A stretch of DNA of 64,000 nt. Origin: Aporrectodea caliginosa. Its lineage: Eukaryota > Annelida > Clitellata > Crassiclitellata > Lumbricidae. This document shows positions 9,508 to 19,951 of this stretch, one piece after another; within the stretch, counting starts at the first letter, position 1; each line of letters begins with the position of its first letter. The DNA lies in contig JACEVL010000158.1 of assembly GCA_020284085.1 (NCBI GenBank), positions 1,326,782 to 1,390,781 of the forward strand. The letters run 5' to 3'. Below the pieces are notes generated by a model. It did not search any database, had not been told where the DNA came from, and saw only the letters and a list, made by a program, of their open reading frames with translations. Both the position numbers and the translations under genes were made by a program.

Positions 9508-11339
9508 GAATGAAAGAAACAGACCCTATTCTGGATTATGTGTCTCGAGAAAGACCAACCAATTAATTATTGCTCTGTTCTCTTGTAGAAGTTTAAATGC
9601 TTAATCGAAGGTTGCTTAACGTAGAATGTAGTGATATTTTCGTAGTATTGCGCTTAGTCAAATGAATGATAGCTTAGAGTTATTGTCGCATGACAGTAGA
9701 ATAAAGCTTGCACATGTAGGCATTAAGTAGGATCGGTTAAAACCAATACAGACTGTTAATTAAGCGGCAAATTATAGCGAATAGATGCCACGTCGTAAGT
9801 AAGTGAGACGCGTCATCCTATTCAGATATGCCTTCCAGAGTAGGTTTATCTTCAGTTGGGTGGAGCAAATGTGAATATTCTGAATATCCACGAAGCTGCT
9901 ATCACCATCATCACTACTGCCGAGAACGACGCAACGGTCGCATCAAAACACAACTGTGTGTACGAGGCCGCTGATTGGCTGGACACAATGTCATGTAATT
10001 ATTAATTAGGCCTGCTAGATCCTCTTGGCCCACTCGAATTAACTATAGACACTATATCAATATTCATTCATTCATTACGAATGAAAATGAGTTAGAGGTT
10101 GAACTAAGTGGGGCTGAATTTTGAAAAACACTGAAAATTTGGAACTGAAGAGCAGAGAAAATCTAAAAAGACAGTAGGTGGTGCTGTTGCTATGTTTCTT
10201 CTATATACCTCCGCAACTGAAGCGGCGAGTCAGCGACAGTCGCACCTCATGCAATAAAATGTTTTATTATCTAATTATATAGATTTCAGTAAGTTGAAAA
10301 TGCAGGCTATAGGCCTACCTAAAACAGATAATTAAAAAGCAGTGAAAAGTGATAAATCCAGACAAGCTATCAACTTCATAAAATAAAATTGTAGGAATAT
10401 ATGTAATAAGATCGACGATTGTCATGAAAACTCAAATTTCTTAGAGAAAATAGCATATCCAAAATTAAGTGGCCAAGGGCGGCATTTTGGGCCCTCGCCT
10501 TGGGAGGCATTTCAACTCCGTACGCCTCTGAGTGTCTGTGATTCTCCTACTATCGCCATCATTATGGATCACTATGATTAATGATTACTGTATAAATTGT
10601 AGACTTGTGCCATGTTTAAGTAAACCTGCTTGGTCTTTGATGTACTAAGATCCGACAAGCGGTTGAATATTTGTGAAACCGAGAACAGTCGAGCGGTCTC
10701 AATGGCCGTCACCTGAATAATGTGACTCAATATTATTCTGCTCTGATAATTACAGTTCGGTGGTTGCAAATTAAGAACTTCACTTCAACTTTGAGCTGAA
10801 GTTGTTAACCAGGAGATTTTACCTCGGACTTAGGCTTATAAGATACGAATCGGATGACAATTTTAAAAATACAATCCAAATAAAAAGGACACGAAAAAAA
10901 CAGAACGGCACAAGGAAGAAAGCACACAGCAGTATGAATAAACGTTTAAGCGTTTGTACCGGGAGAAATTATGATTGTTGTAGTTAGTCTTCCGGTATTT
11001 GATGGCGAGCTCTGGTTACAGTTCAGCGGCTAAATCTTCGGAGGAGGACTTTATTGGCTTTTCCTATCACGTGGGTGATCGTTTATCTCACGTGTAAATC
11101 TTTGATGTTTCTTGTAGTTATAATTAAATATGCACGAGGTATTTACAACACTTTAGGCTCACTTTAGGCCAACGATGACGCAAGATTAACCCGCTTAATA
11201 GCTGCTCTGTTGGCTCTCCAAGCTAAGTGTTAGACTGTTACTTCGCGAATGCCATCTTATCCCACTTCTTTTCTTCTTAACCACATATCAATCTTCGAAC
11301 TCTAGAGTACGCTGATGAGTACACCCATTGTTTGCCCTT
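9508..11339. other. No gene recognised
   Basis: About 1.8 kb with no coding frame I can support. A stretch near 10470-10530 (GGGCGGCATTTTGGGCCC) looks like a decayed transposon end. The short frames at 10578-10769 and 10802-10987 have no recognisable features. Confidence 0.4.
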
Positions 11340-11703
11340 CGCATCTCTCTCTCCTTCCCCCCTCCGTCTCCGTCTCCGTCTCTGTCTGTCACTGCCTCTG
11401 TCTCTGTCTCTCTGTCTCTGTCTGTCTGTCTCTCTGACTCTCTGTCTGTCTGTCTGTGTCTGTGTCTGTGTGTGTCTCTCTCTAACTCTCTCTCTGCCTC
11501 TGTCTCTGTCTCTGTCTCTGTCTGTCACTGCCTCTGTCTCTGTCTCTGTCTCTGTCTCTCTGTCTCTGTCTCTCTGTCTCTGTCTGTCTCTCTGTCTCTC
11601 TGACTCTCTGTCTGTCTGTCTGTCTGTCTGTGTCTGTCTCTCTGCCTCTGTCTCTGTCTCTGTCTGTCTCTGTCTCTGTCTCTGTATGTATGTATGTATG
11701 TCG

Positions 11704-11801
<98 letters not shown>

Positions 11802-11803
11802 AC
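11340..11803. repeat. TCTCTG/TCTG/TC microsatellite, about 460 bp
   Basis: Compound simple repeat: CTCCGTCTC at the left, then mixed TCTCTG and TCTG arrays, a short TATG tract near 11685-11700, and a pure TC run from about 11725. The long Ser/Leu/Cys/Val and Arg/Asp/Gln frames on both strands are artefacts of the repeat. Confidence 0.95.
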
Positions 11804-12186
11804 TTTAGTTAACCGGTCTGGAATATTATATTGAAAGTATGTAATTATGGAATATTATATTGATAGTATATAATTATACAATATCATCGCCGACTGCCCC
11901 TGTTTTACTACAATGATGATGACGATCATAATAATATTGATCATGACGAAGATGTTATGTCACTCTGACAAGCTACTACGATCCAACAAAGAGAAGAGGA
12001 TGTCGCTATTCGAGTTTTAACATTCGACTAAAAGCGCAGAATTGGGTCACGAGCCGAGCGCTTATCGATTTGCGGAAAATCGATATGTACTTGTGAGCCT
12101 AGATGTTGACAATCGCCCCATCTGGTGGTCCCACTTCGAAACGTAGTCATGTCAGTTGCTATGTCGCTGTCCAACGTGCATCGCAT
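11804..12186. other. Spacer, no gene seen
   Basis: AT-rich, with a short duplicated TGGAATATTATATTGA motif (11819 and 11847). Nothing coding is supported. Confidence 0.4.
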
Positions 12187-12734
12187 TAGGGTGGTCCAAA
12201 AAATTAGAAGTTGGAAATGTATGACTCCACAAGTTACACTTGAAAACATGAGTCTGTATGCAAACTTTCAGAAAGATTGGATTATATTTAGAGGTCGCTG
12301 TGTTTGTAGACTTTACTTTATAGTTTTAACTTGTCAGAAAACATTTATAATTTGAAATTTTGTTGTTCAAGTCAGTTATTATTTTTGTTCAAGTCAGTTA
12401 TTATTTTGAACAATAAACAGCCCAATCAGAAATATATACCGCAGTGTTACTGTTTGGTCAGAGTGCATTAAATGAAGATAATTTATAATACTATATAGTT
12501 TTGGATAATTAATTAAAGAAGTTATCCAGTTTGCATAAATCCCGTCATTTAAGTGCTGGAAAACCCGCAACCCGCCATTATTTCATGTTGCCTTTGTTGG
12601 AACAGAAGAAATTGTCCGTTGACTGGAGACAAGTTGTAGCAGGAATTGTTTCTGTGACTCATCCGTAGAACATCATTGTAAAACTGGATCAGAGTCAGTC
12701 CACGTTCTGCGCAGTCATTGACGACCATCAACAG

Positions 12735-13159
12735 TGTGAACTAATGTTTTGCATATATAATGAGCACAGGTGTTCCTTAGGTTGATATATATATATATAT
12801 ATAATGTGTATCGATTGTTAAGCGTTTTAGTCTTAGGCCTTAGTTGCGCTGTCGGCTCGTGGGCGCTTGGCCTAAAGTAGCCTAAACTTTGGCTGACGAT
12901 AGATTCTCTACACGTGCAGTAGTAGTTGGTTTAATGCAGTAGAGAGCTGTATGTTAGAAGTTACCGTTGAGTGGTAATTGATAAGAACTTTGATATTAAG
13001 TGTACGTTTGAAATAACTGTGTTTGAAGAAAGGAGAAACATTCAAAGAACTGTGTCAATTTAATTCTTAAACAGTTAGAAGACGTTGAGCAATTTATATG
13101 TAGAGATAAGGAAAGTTCTTGAGGTAGGTCACAACTAAGAAAGAAAAGAGTTGGTGACA
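12735..13159 (+). repeat. 5' LTR of Gmr1-like element
   Basis: Starts TGTGAACTAATG and, by the position of the primer-binding site, ends near GTTGGTGACA (TGT...ACA). It contains an AT-repeat/TATA-like run near 12785-12802. Relative to the 3' LTR it lacks 54 bp after CACGTGCAG, with short CAGT homology at the break. Confidence 0.7.
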
Positions 13160-13163
13160 TATT

Positions 13164-13186
13164 TGGTGGCAGCGGTGGAATTCGAA
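13164..13186 (+). promoter_or_regulatory. Primer-binding site, tRNA-Leu type
   Basis: TGGTGGCAGCGGTGG followed by AATTCGAA is complementary to the CCA-end and T-arm of a leucine tRNA ending CCACCGCTGCCA, with one mismatch. Its position fixes the likely end of the 5' LTR a few bases upstream. Confidence 0.7.
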
Positions 13187-13289
13187 ACAACGTCTGGGAT
13201 TCGAAACAACGTCTGGGATTCGAAACAACGTCTGGGATTCGAAACAACGTCTGGGATTCGAAACAACGTCTGGGATTCGAAACAACGTC
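13180..13289 (+). repeat. 19-bp tandem array overlapping the primer-binding site
   Basis: Five full copies and one partial copy of ATTCGAAACAACGTCTGGG. The first copy is continuous with the tRNA-T-arm-complementary part of the primer-binding site. Later copies restore GGGATTCGAA, the canonical T-arm complement. Confidence 0.9.
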
Positions 13290-13457
13290 GACTGGTGAAT
13301 ACGCATTCAAATCATTGGTAAATCTACGACAACGAAAGCCTCAACGACAAAGGTATAAAAGTTGGTTGTTATCAAACAAAGAACAATCCCCAATACTTCA
13401 AACACAAAAGAAAACTCGTGTTTTCCAGAAAGGACAGCACTGAAGTAAAGAAGTAAG

Positions 13458-14024
13458 ATGGAGAAATTAAGTGTCAAAAAACAAGCAGAACTGAAGAAGA
13501 TGTCTTCTGAAAGATTAAAACAGCGCTTGTTGAAGGCTGGTTTTGAAGAAGAGAAACTGAAAGATATGTCACGTGAGGACATGTTAGAAGCGCTAGCTGA
13601 AGTCTGGCTTAAGGAAGAAGCAGAAGAAGAAGGTGCTGTCGGCGGTGTTGTGGAAAAGGTTATTGAAAAACCGCCTGGACTTATGTCTATGGAGATGATG
13701 ATGCAGTGGATGATGATGAAAGAAGAAAGAGAGGAGAAACGAAGACAAGAAGAGAAAGAAAGAGAGGAGATACGAAGACAAGAAGAGAAAGAGAAAGAGG
13801 AGAAACGGAGACAAGAAGAGAAAGAAATGCGACAGGAAGAATTACGTCTTCAGAGAGAAAAGGAAGAGAAGGCAGAACGTCTTCAGAGAGAAAAGGAAGA
13901 GAAGGCAGAACGTCTTCAGAGAGAAAAAGAAGAGAAAGCAGAAAATGCAGAAAACGACAGGAAGAATTACGTCTTCAAAGAGAGAAAGAAGAATTGCAAA
14001 GGCAGCAATTTGAAATTCAATTAG
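13458..14024 (+). CDS. Gag N-terminal frame of Gmr1-like element
   Basis: Starts at ATG 13458, the first good start after the leader. Residues 1-55 are a small helical region (MEKLSVKKQAELKKMSSERL). Next come an acidic linker and a Met-rich segment (MMMQWMMM), then a long Lys/Glu/Arg/Gln coiled coil built of repeated RRQEEKE- and LQREKEEKAER-type units. The frame runs out at 14024. The same coiled coil continues in the neighbouring frame from about 13955, which then runs to the end of pol. The change corresponds to moving one base back, as expected after a one-base deletion; no classical slippery heptamer is evident. Likely a damaged Gag-Pol start rather than a separate gene. Confidence 0.65.
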   Translation: MEKLSVKKQAELKKMSSERLKQRLLKAGFEEEKLKDMSREDMLEALAEVWLKEEAEEEGAVGGVVEKVIEKPPGLMSMEMMMQWMMMKEEREEKRRQEEKEREEIRRQEEKEKEEKRRQEEKEMRQEELRLQREKEEKAERLQREKEEKAERLQREKEEKAENAENDRKNYVFKERKKNCKGSNLKFN

Positions 14025-17000
14025 AGCAATTGAGAAAAGATAGAGAAGATGCTGAAAGGAGAAGATTAGAGCAGATGATTGAATTTGAAAAGGCGCGGAA
14101 AAGTGACGAAGAGATACGTCAGCAACAGATTGAAGAGAAGAGACTACGTGAAGAAGAAAAGGAAAAAGTGCGAATTTCAGAGTTGGAGCGAGCAGAACAG
14201 GTTAGACAAGAAGAACTGAAATTACAGAAAGAAAGCATGGAGAAGGCGGAAGAGGAAAGACAAGAACGTTTAAAGTTGGAACAACAAAAAATAGCATTAA
14301 AAGAAGCACAACTCAAAGAGGAGAAGCGAAATAGAGAAGCTCAAGAGCAAAGAAGAGAAGAAGAACGAGAAGAACAGAAAAGGAAACAGGAAGAAAGTGA
14401 AACGATGGTTTCGAAAATAAAGAAAATTGGTGATGCCATGAAACATGTGTTACCTAAAATGCCAAACGATATGATGGAGGTGCCATTATATTTCGAAACG
14501 GTTGAGAATGCGTTTCGTAGTTTCAACGTGCAAGAACAATTCTGGGTGAAGTTACTATTGCCATTGATGACTCCGAAAGCTAGAACTGTTCTAAACAGAT
14601 TGTCATTCGATGATTTAGACGATTATCAAGTCGTGAAACAGCACTTGTTAAAAGAATTCAAGTTGACACCGAGAGAGTACAGATCGAAGTTTATTGATGC
14701 GAAGAAGACAGCTGAAGAAACGTATACAATGTTTACAGCTAGGCTGAAGAACTTGCTGAACTATTATGTGAAAAGTCGCAAAGTGGAAAAGAATTTTGAG
14801 AAGCTGTTTGATTTATTAGTGGCGGATAAGTTGAAAGAATCACTACCACCAGGTCCACTACAGTTTGTATTGTCGAAGGAAGGAACTGATTGTTACGAAG
14901 CTAGTGTTGTGGCAGACCTAGCAGACATTCATGTTAATAATCGAATTGGTTTGGCAATTCCGAATAAGACAAGTTTTGATTTTGTACCCAATGTAAAAAG
15001 AAATCAACAGTTCACTCCAAATTTTGGTTTTCATTGGAAGAGCAATCAAGAAACAGGAAATCAGTTCAGAGGTGCAGAAGTGAAACCAAATTCTCCGGTT
15101 GTTCATGAGAATAGAGAGTCGATGATGGCCAGACAACGTCCGGTATATAACAAGTCACCACCAAGGTTTGTCGCGAGAGAAGGCAATGCATCGTTTACTC
15201 CATATAAGAGAAAAGAAAGCATCGAACAACGAGGTGCAGTGGTGAAACGTTGTCATAACTGTGGATCAGACAGGCATTTGATGAAATTCTGTCCAGTTCC
15301 TGTTACAACCTCAAATTATGGAAAACAAGAACATTCGAGGGTGAATCGAATTCAAGTGGTTGATAATTCTGAAAGTCAAGCCACAGAACATCAGAACAAT
15401 GAAACTGAAGTAAAGTCAGTGATGAAATGTCACCTTTCACCTGATATTCAGAAAGAAATTCTATTGCACAATGGAATGCAGAAAGAAATGGCTGGAAGAG
15501 ATGAAAGTACAACATTGAAGAAAGTGGTATTGCAGTACGTCGAGGTAGAAATTCGTGGAACAGCAGGAAAAGAACCAATAAAAGTAAAAGCACTGATTGA
15601 TTCTGGAGCAGAGGTTCCGGTGATTAGTGAAGAATTACTGGAAGGCATGAAGGTGGAGCAGATTGGAAAAGTGAACTTACAATGCGTGGCAGGAGATGCC
15701 ATTCCTGCAAAGTTGGTGAAAGTTGATGTAAGGCTGTGTTGTAACGATGTGGAAGAAGAGGTAATTCCGCATAAAGTCAAATGTTCACTTACACCTTATG
15801 TGACATTGATGTGTGCTAGTATTGCAAAAATGGGAAGCACAGAAAGATTCTTGTTGCATCCAGAAATCATTGCAGAACTTAAAGCCGTGCCACAAGTGAA
15901 AATGATACAAGGAGATGTGCAAGCGAATGTAACGACGAGATTGCAGAGTCAGCGAAAGAAAGTGGTAGATGTCGAAGAGGAAAGTGAAACTGAAAGTTCA
16001 AGTGAAGAGGAAAACGAAAGTGATGATCAACAAAGTTTAATACAAGACGGTATAACAGCAGAAATGAGTGAACAAGAGATGGCTGCATGCAAGAATGGTA
16101 ATCTAAATGAAACGAAAGAGGATAATGAATGTGATGTGGAGATAGCAGATTTGTTTCAAGAAAATGAGAAAGATGAAGAACAACAGATGCAGATTGCAGA
16201 CGCAAGGAAATTCGAAGAACAGCAGAGACAAGATGAATCATTGAAAGCATGGTGGAATTTAGCGCCAGATAAAGAATCTGAATTCTGCGTGGTAAATGGC
16301 TTACTGTACAAGAGATATCGAATATTAGAGCAAACGATATATCAATTGGTGTTACCAAAAGAGCGACGAATGAAAGTGATGGAGTTGGCTCACGAATCAG
16401 TATTTGGAGGACATCTTGGAGAAGAGAAAACTAGAGAACGAATAAAGTTGTCTTTTACGTGGCCAAAGATGAGAAGAGATATAGTGAAATTTTGCAAATC
16501 ATGTGAGAAATGTCAGTTAAAGGCAAGAAGTTTGGTGATGGACAGGGTTCCTATCACTCCAATTCCAAGAGAAGATGTGGCGTTTAGAAGAATTACGGTG
16601 GATTGTGTAGGACCAATCGAGCCAGCATCTGCTGCAGGTCACAAGTACTGTTTATGTATTGTCGATTCTTGCACAAGATGGCCTACAGTGTTTCTGTTGA
16701 AATCATTAACTGCAAAAGCTGTGTGTGATGCTTTGATGGAGTTGTTCATGAACGTTGGTGTACCTTCAGTGATCACAAGTGACCAAGGAACAAATTTTAC
16801 TGCGAGTCTGACAAGAGAATTTCTGAATTTAATGGGTTGTAGTCCAAGATTTGACACGCCAGGTCATCCAGAGGCAGCTGGACTAGTAGAAAGATGGAAC
16901 CAAACATTCAAGAAAATGATCCATCATGTAATTGTTGACAATCCAAGGCAATGGCACAAAGTAATTCCGTTTACAGTGTGGGCATTACGAGAAGTACCGA

Positions 17001-18934
17001 ATGCAACTACTGGAATTGCTCCTTATATGTTGGTGTATGGAAAGATTCCGCGTGGACCACTGGCAATTTTAAAAGAAAGTTGGACAAGAGAAATTAATTT
17101 ACCACCTCATATTGGAATCCAACCAGAAAAGTACTTGAAAGACATGAAAGCAAATATGGAAAAAGCATTACTGTTTGCAGAATCATATTCACGAGAGAAG
17201 CAATTACAGTATACGAATCAATACAACAAAAGAGCGAAACATAAAGAATTTGAACCGGGTGAAAAAGTTATTGTGTTGTATCCGACGTCAACAAATAAAC
17301 TGATTTCACGATGGCATGGTCCATGTACTGTCATACAACGAAGGTCCAAGTACTCTTATTTGATTGATATGGGTGACGATTGTCGAAAGATAATTCACGC
17401 AAATAAAATCAGAAAGTACATTACAAGAGCAATGAGTTGTGGATTAATCGTTGAAGAAGATGAAGACTTTGGTTCAGTGGTTGAGTTGTTGACGAAGAAT
17501 GACTTGCAAGATGAAAAGAATTCACTGAATCTTGATCCTGAACAGATTAGTCATTTAACATTATCTCAACAAAAACAATTGCTGGAAGTACTGAACAGAT
17601 ATTCTGATCGATTTTCTGAAAAGCCTGGACTATGTACATTGGTTGAGCATGAAATTGAACTGAAACCGGAATTTCGTGAAAAAGAATTTATGGCTTACCG
17701 AATTCCACTCATCTATCGAGCAGAAGTTGAACGACAAATTAAAGAAATGCTTCAAGCCAACATTATAAAACCATCTTCGAGCAGAATGGCAAGTCCGCTG
17801 GTAATTGTTAAAAAGAAAGACGGTTCTCTGAGACTTGCCTGCGACTACAGATACATTAACTCGTTCACTGTGGATTGTAAATATCCAATGCCGATTGTAA
17901 AAGATGTTTTGCACAAAGTTGGAAAATCAAATGTGATCTCGATTTTTGATTGTCGAAGTGCTTACTGGACTTGTCCTGTTAAGCAAACTGATCAATGGAA
18001 AACTGCTTTTGTTACTCACAATGGACTGTACGAGTTTACTCGTGTTCCTTTCGGAATGATCAACTCAGGAAGAACATTTGTTAAAGCAATTAACATGGTT
18101 TTACAGCCTATAAATGAATTTGCTGAGCCCTATGTAGATGACATTGCTGTGCATTCAGATGATTGGAAGATTCATTTACAGCATTTAGATGCATATTTAA
18201 TGCAAATGAGACTGCATAACATTACTCTGAACTTAAAGAAATGTATCTTTGGTAAGAGTGAGGTAAAGTTCATCGGTCATGTGGTTGGTTCTGGAACGAT
18301 TCAAATGAATCCAGATAGAATTGAAAGTTTAATTAATTTGAAAACCCCAGAAACGAAGAAACAAATTAAGCAATTGCTGGGATTTTTTGGTTACTATAGA
18401 CAGTTTATCAAAGATTTTGCACAGATTGCGAAGCCTCTATCTGATTTGACAAGCAAACATGTTCCAGATAAGATTGATTGGACTGATAGACATCAACAGG
18501 CATTTAATTTACTTAAAGATGCTGTACGCTCTAAAGTTGTTTTATATGTTTTTGATGTTGGAAAACCTTTTAATTTGTACTGTGATAGTAGTGATTTTGC
18601 AGTAGGAGCTGTTTTAACACAGATGGATGATAAGGGAATAGAACGCCCTGTATCATTTATAAGTCAGAAATTGACTGACACTCAGAAGAGATGGGCAACT
18701 GTAGAGAAAGAAGCCTATGCTATTGTTTGGGCTCTAAATAAGTTGAAAGAGATAATAATTGGATCTAAAGTTCACATCTTTACCGATCACAATCCTTTAA
18801 CTTATCTGACTGAATCTATGTCTAAGTCTGCTAAACTGGTGCGTTGGGCTTTAGCACTGCAAACTTTTGATGTAGAAGTTAATTATAAGAAAGGACGATT
18901 AAATGTTGTAGCAGATTGTTTATCTAGATTATAA
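13955..18934 (+). CDS. Gag-Pol of Gmr1-like element: PR, IN, RT, RNase H
   Basis: Open frame to the stop at 18934. Counting from the first ATG of this frame (13706, unlikely to be a real start), the domains are as follows. Coiled coil to about 240. Capsid-like Gag 260-430. CX2CX4HX4C zinc knuckle from C516. Aspartic protease LIDSGAEVPVIS, with D632. Integrase zinc finger H896, H903, C933, C936. Integrase core D966, D1026, E1062 (35-residue spacing). Reverse transcriptase about 1330-1500, with YVDD at 1476-1479. RNase H from YCDSSD (D1627), including TVEKEAYAIVW and TDHNPL. The end is NVVADCLSRL. Integrase before RT is the Gmr1-like order. All catalytic residues I can identify are present. The upstream frame change separates this frame from the Gag start. 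Confidence 0.85.
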   Translation, partial: RQEELRLQREKEELQRQQFEIQLEQLRKDREDAERRRLEQMIEFEKARKSDEEIRQQQIEEKRLREEEKEKVRISELERAEQVRQEELKLQKESMEKAEEERQERLKLEQQKIALKEAQLKEEKRNREAQEQRREEEREEQKRKQEESETMVSKIKKIGDAMKHVLPKMPNDMMEVPLYFETVENAFRSFNVQEQFWVKLLLPLMTPKARTVLNRLSFDDLDDYQVVKQHLLKEFKLTPREYRSKFIDAKKTAEETYTMFTARLKNLLNYYVKSRKVEKNFEKLFDLLVADKLKESLPPGPLQFVLSKEGTDCYEASVVADLADIHVNNRIGLAIPNKTSFDFVPNVKRNQQFTPNFGFHWKSNQETGNQFRGAEVKPNSPVVHENRESMMARQRPVYNKSPPRFVAREGNASFTPYKRKESIEQRGAVVKRCHNCGSDRHLMKFCPVPVTTSNYGKQEHSRVNRIQVVDNSESQATEHQNNETEVKSVMKCHLSPDIQKEILLHNGMQKEMAGRDESTTLKKVVLQYVEVEIRGTAGKEPIKVKALIDSGAEVPVISEELLEGMKVEQIGKVNLQCVAGDAIPAKLVKVDVRLCCNDVEEEVIPHKVKCSLTPYVTLMCASIAKMGSTERFLLHPEIIAELKAVPQVKMIQGDVQANVTTRLQSQRKKVVDVEEESETESSSEEENESDDQQSLIQDGITAEMSEQEMAACKNGNLNETKEDNECDVEIADLFQENEKDEEQQMQIADARKFEEQQRQDESLKAWWNLAPDKESEFCVVNGLLYKRYRILEQTIYQLVLPKERRMKVMELAHESVFGGHLGEEKTRERIKLSFTWPKMRRDIVKFCKSCEKCQLKARSLVMDRVPITPIPREDVAFRRITVDCVGPIEPASAAGHKYCLCIVDSCTRWPTVFLLKSLTAKAVCDALMELFMNVGVPSVITSDQGTNFTASLTREFLNLMGCSPRFDTPGHPEAAGLVERWNQTFKKMIHHVIVDNPRQWHKVIPFTVWALREVPNATTGIAPYMLVYGKIPRGPLAILKESWTREINLPPHIGIQPEKYLKDMKANMEKALLFAESYSREKQLQYTNQYNKRAKHKEFEPGEKVIVLYPTSTNKLISRWHGPCTVIQRRSKYSYLIDMGDDCRKIIHANKIRKYITRAMSCGLIVEEDEDFGSVVELLTKNDLQDEKNSLNLDPEQISHLTLSQQKQLLEVLNRYSDRFSEKPGLCTLVEHEIELKPEFREKEFMAYRIPLIYRAEVERQIKEMLQANIIKPSSSRMASPLVIVKKKDGSLRLACDYRYINSFTVDCKYPMPIVKDVLHKVGKSNVISIFDCRSAYWTCPVKQTDQWKTAFVTHNGLYEFTRVPFGMINSGRTFVKAINMVLQPINEFAEPYVDDIAVHSDDWKIHLQHLDAYLMQMRLHNITLNLKKCIFGKSEVKFIGHVVGSGTIQMNPDRIESLINLKTPETKKQIKQLLGFFGYYRQFIKDFAQIAKPLSDLTSKHVPDKIDWTDRHQQAFNLLKDAVRSKVVLYVFDVGKPFNLYCDSSDFAVGAVLTQMDDKGIERPVSFISQKLTDTQKRWATVEKEAYAIVWALNKLKEIIIGSKVHIFTDHNPLTYLTESMSKSAKLVRWALALQTFDVEVNYKKGRLNVVADCLSRL

Positions 18935-19030
18935 GATTGTTTATTTTACTGTATTATATAGTATTAAGTTTATTGCATAATTTAGTACCTGATGATTTCG
19001 CAAATTTTTAAGTTTAATTTGCTCAATCCA

Positions 19031-19049
19031 AAGAAAGGGAAGGAGGTAA
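19031..19049 (+). promoter_or_regulatory. Polypurine tract
   Basis: AAGAAAGGGAAGGAGG just before the 3' LTR start at 19050; the expected plus-strand primer. Confidence 0.75.
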
Positions 19050-19395
19050 TGTGAACTAATGTTTTGCATATATAATGAGCACAGGTGTTCCTTAGGTTGA
19101 TATATATATATATATATATAATGTGTATCGATTGTTAAGCGTTTTAGTCTTAGGCCTTAGTTGCGCTGTCGGCTCGTGGGCGCTTGGCCTAAAGTAGCCT
19201 AAACTTTGGCTGACGATAGATTCTCTACACGTGCAGTTAGCGCGCCAAACTTAGAAACTGCTGATGACAGTGAATTTGAACAATACAGTGTAGTAGTTGG
19301 TTTAATGCAGTAGAGAGCTGTATGTTAGAAGTTACCGTTGAGTGGTAATTGATAAGAACTTTGATATTAAGTGTACGTTTGAAATAACTGCGTTT
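19050..19395 (+). repeat. 3' LTR of Gmr1-like element, truncated
   Basis: Matches 12735-13019 from TGTGAACTAATG to GAAATAACTG, then departs from the 5' LTR. The last roughly 140 bp, up to the primer-binding site, are missing. It carries a 54-bp segment (from TTAGCGCGCCAAAC) absent from the 5' LTR. Because the end is lost, no target-site duplication can be read. Confidence 0.7.
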
Positions 19396-19951
19396 TGTAA
19401 CGTACGAGCTTTTATTGCAGAAAGTGAAAAAACATGTGCTGTAAGCTTATTTCATATTCAAGGCTGGCTTCACAGACGAAAAAAGTACTCGAATCACGCT
19501 AAATTAGCAGCATACAGAGCAATATTGAACAATACAATTGTAGGATATGAAACGAATTGTGATGAAAAGGTGGCATGCAAAATTTAAAAATTAGTTATAA
19601 GCCAACAACCGTTTATCTATCAGAAAGAACTTGAAATAAGTGTTTTATTTGTAAATAAGCTTATTATTCTTTTAGTTACTTAAATACAGTTGGCATATTG
19701 ATCATGATTTAGAAAGATGGTGCTTGGTGTTCATGGGTGCTAATTTTAATTCATAATGAAGCTATTAACGCGTCAGATGAGCAATTTTTGCAATTTCTAC
19801 AAAAAGTGTCAAAACCTAGTGACCTCTAAACATGCTCAGATCTCTTCAATTTTTTCAACACAAAGTCTTCTGGTCAAGAGGAACAAGGGCAGTCTTGTGG
19901 AGCAGCATATTTCGGACAAATATTTTTCCGATGTAAGTTTGGACCGCCCTA

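Larger units (their letters stand above)
12735..19395 (+). mobile_element. Gmr1-like Ty3/gypsy LTR retrotransposon
   Basis: A nearly complete element: 5' LTR (12735-13159), tRNA-Leu-type primer-binding site, coiled-coil Gag with a zinc knuckle, protease, integrase, reverse transcriptase, RNase H, polypurine tract and a truncated 3' LTR. Integrase lies upstream of RT, the order of Ty1/copia, while RT and RNase H look Ty3/gypsy-like. This combination defines the Gmr1-like group. Gag carries a frame change, the LTRs differ, and the 3' LTR lacks its end, so this copy is probably inactive. Confidence 0.85.
12187..19951. mobile_element. Decayed long-TIR DNA transposon hosting the Gmr1-like insertion
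   Basis: TAGGGTGGTCCAAA at 12187-12200 is matched in inverted orientation at 19938-19951 with one mismatch. Further in, both ends share CTCCACAAG and TTTAGAGGTCRCT in the same order, so the terminal repeats extend roughly 100 bp in diverged form. With the retrotransposon removed, about 1.1 kb remains. On the minus strand of the left arm (12549-12734) a frame contains NDCAERGLTLIQFYNDVL, which looks like the end of a transposase-type protein and stops where the LTR begins. Superfamily not assigned. Confidence 0.5.

Noticed and set aside
11277..11812. Long Ser/Leu/Cys/Val and Arg/Asp frames
   Set aside because: Simple TCTG/TC repeat translated; no protein.
13180..13289. CRISPR-like short direct repeats
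   Set aside because: Units are contiguous without spacers and lie in an LTR retrotransposon leader of a eukaryote.
13706..13954. ATG-initiated start of the long Pol frame
   Set aside because: This part overlaps the real Gag coiled-coil frame and is basic low-complexity sequence; the true start is ATG 13458 with a later frame change.
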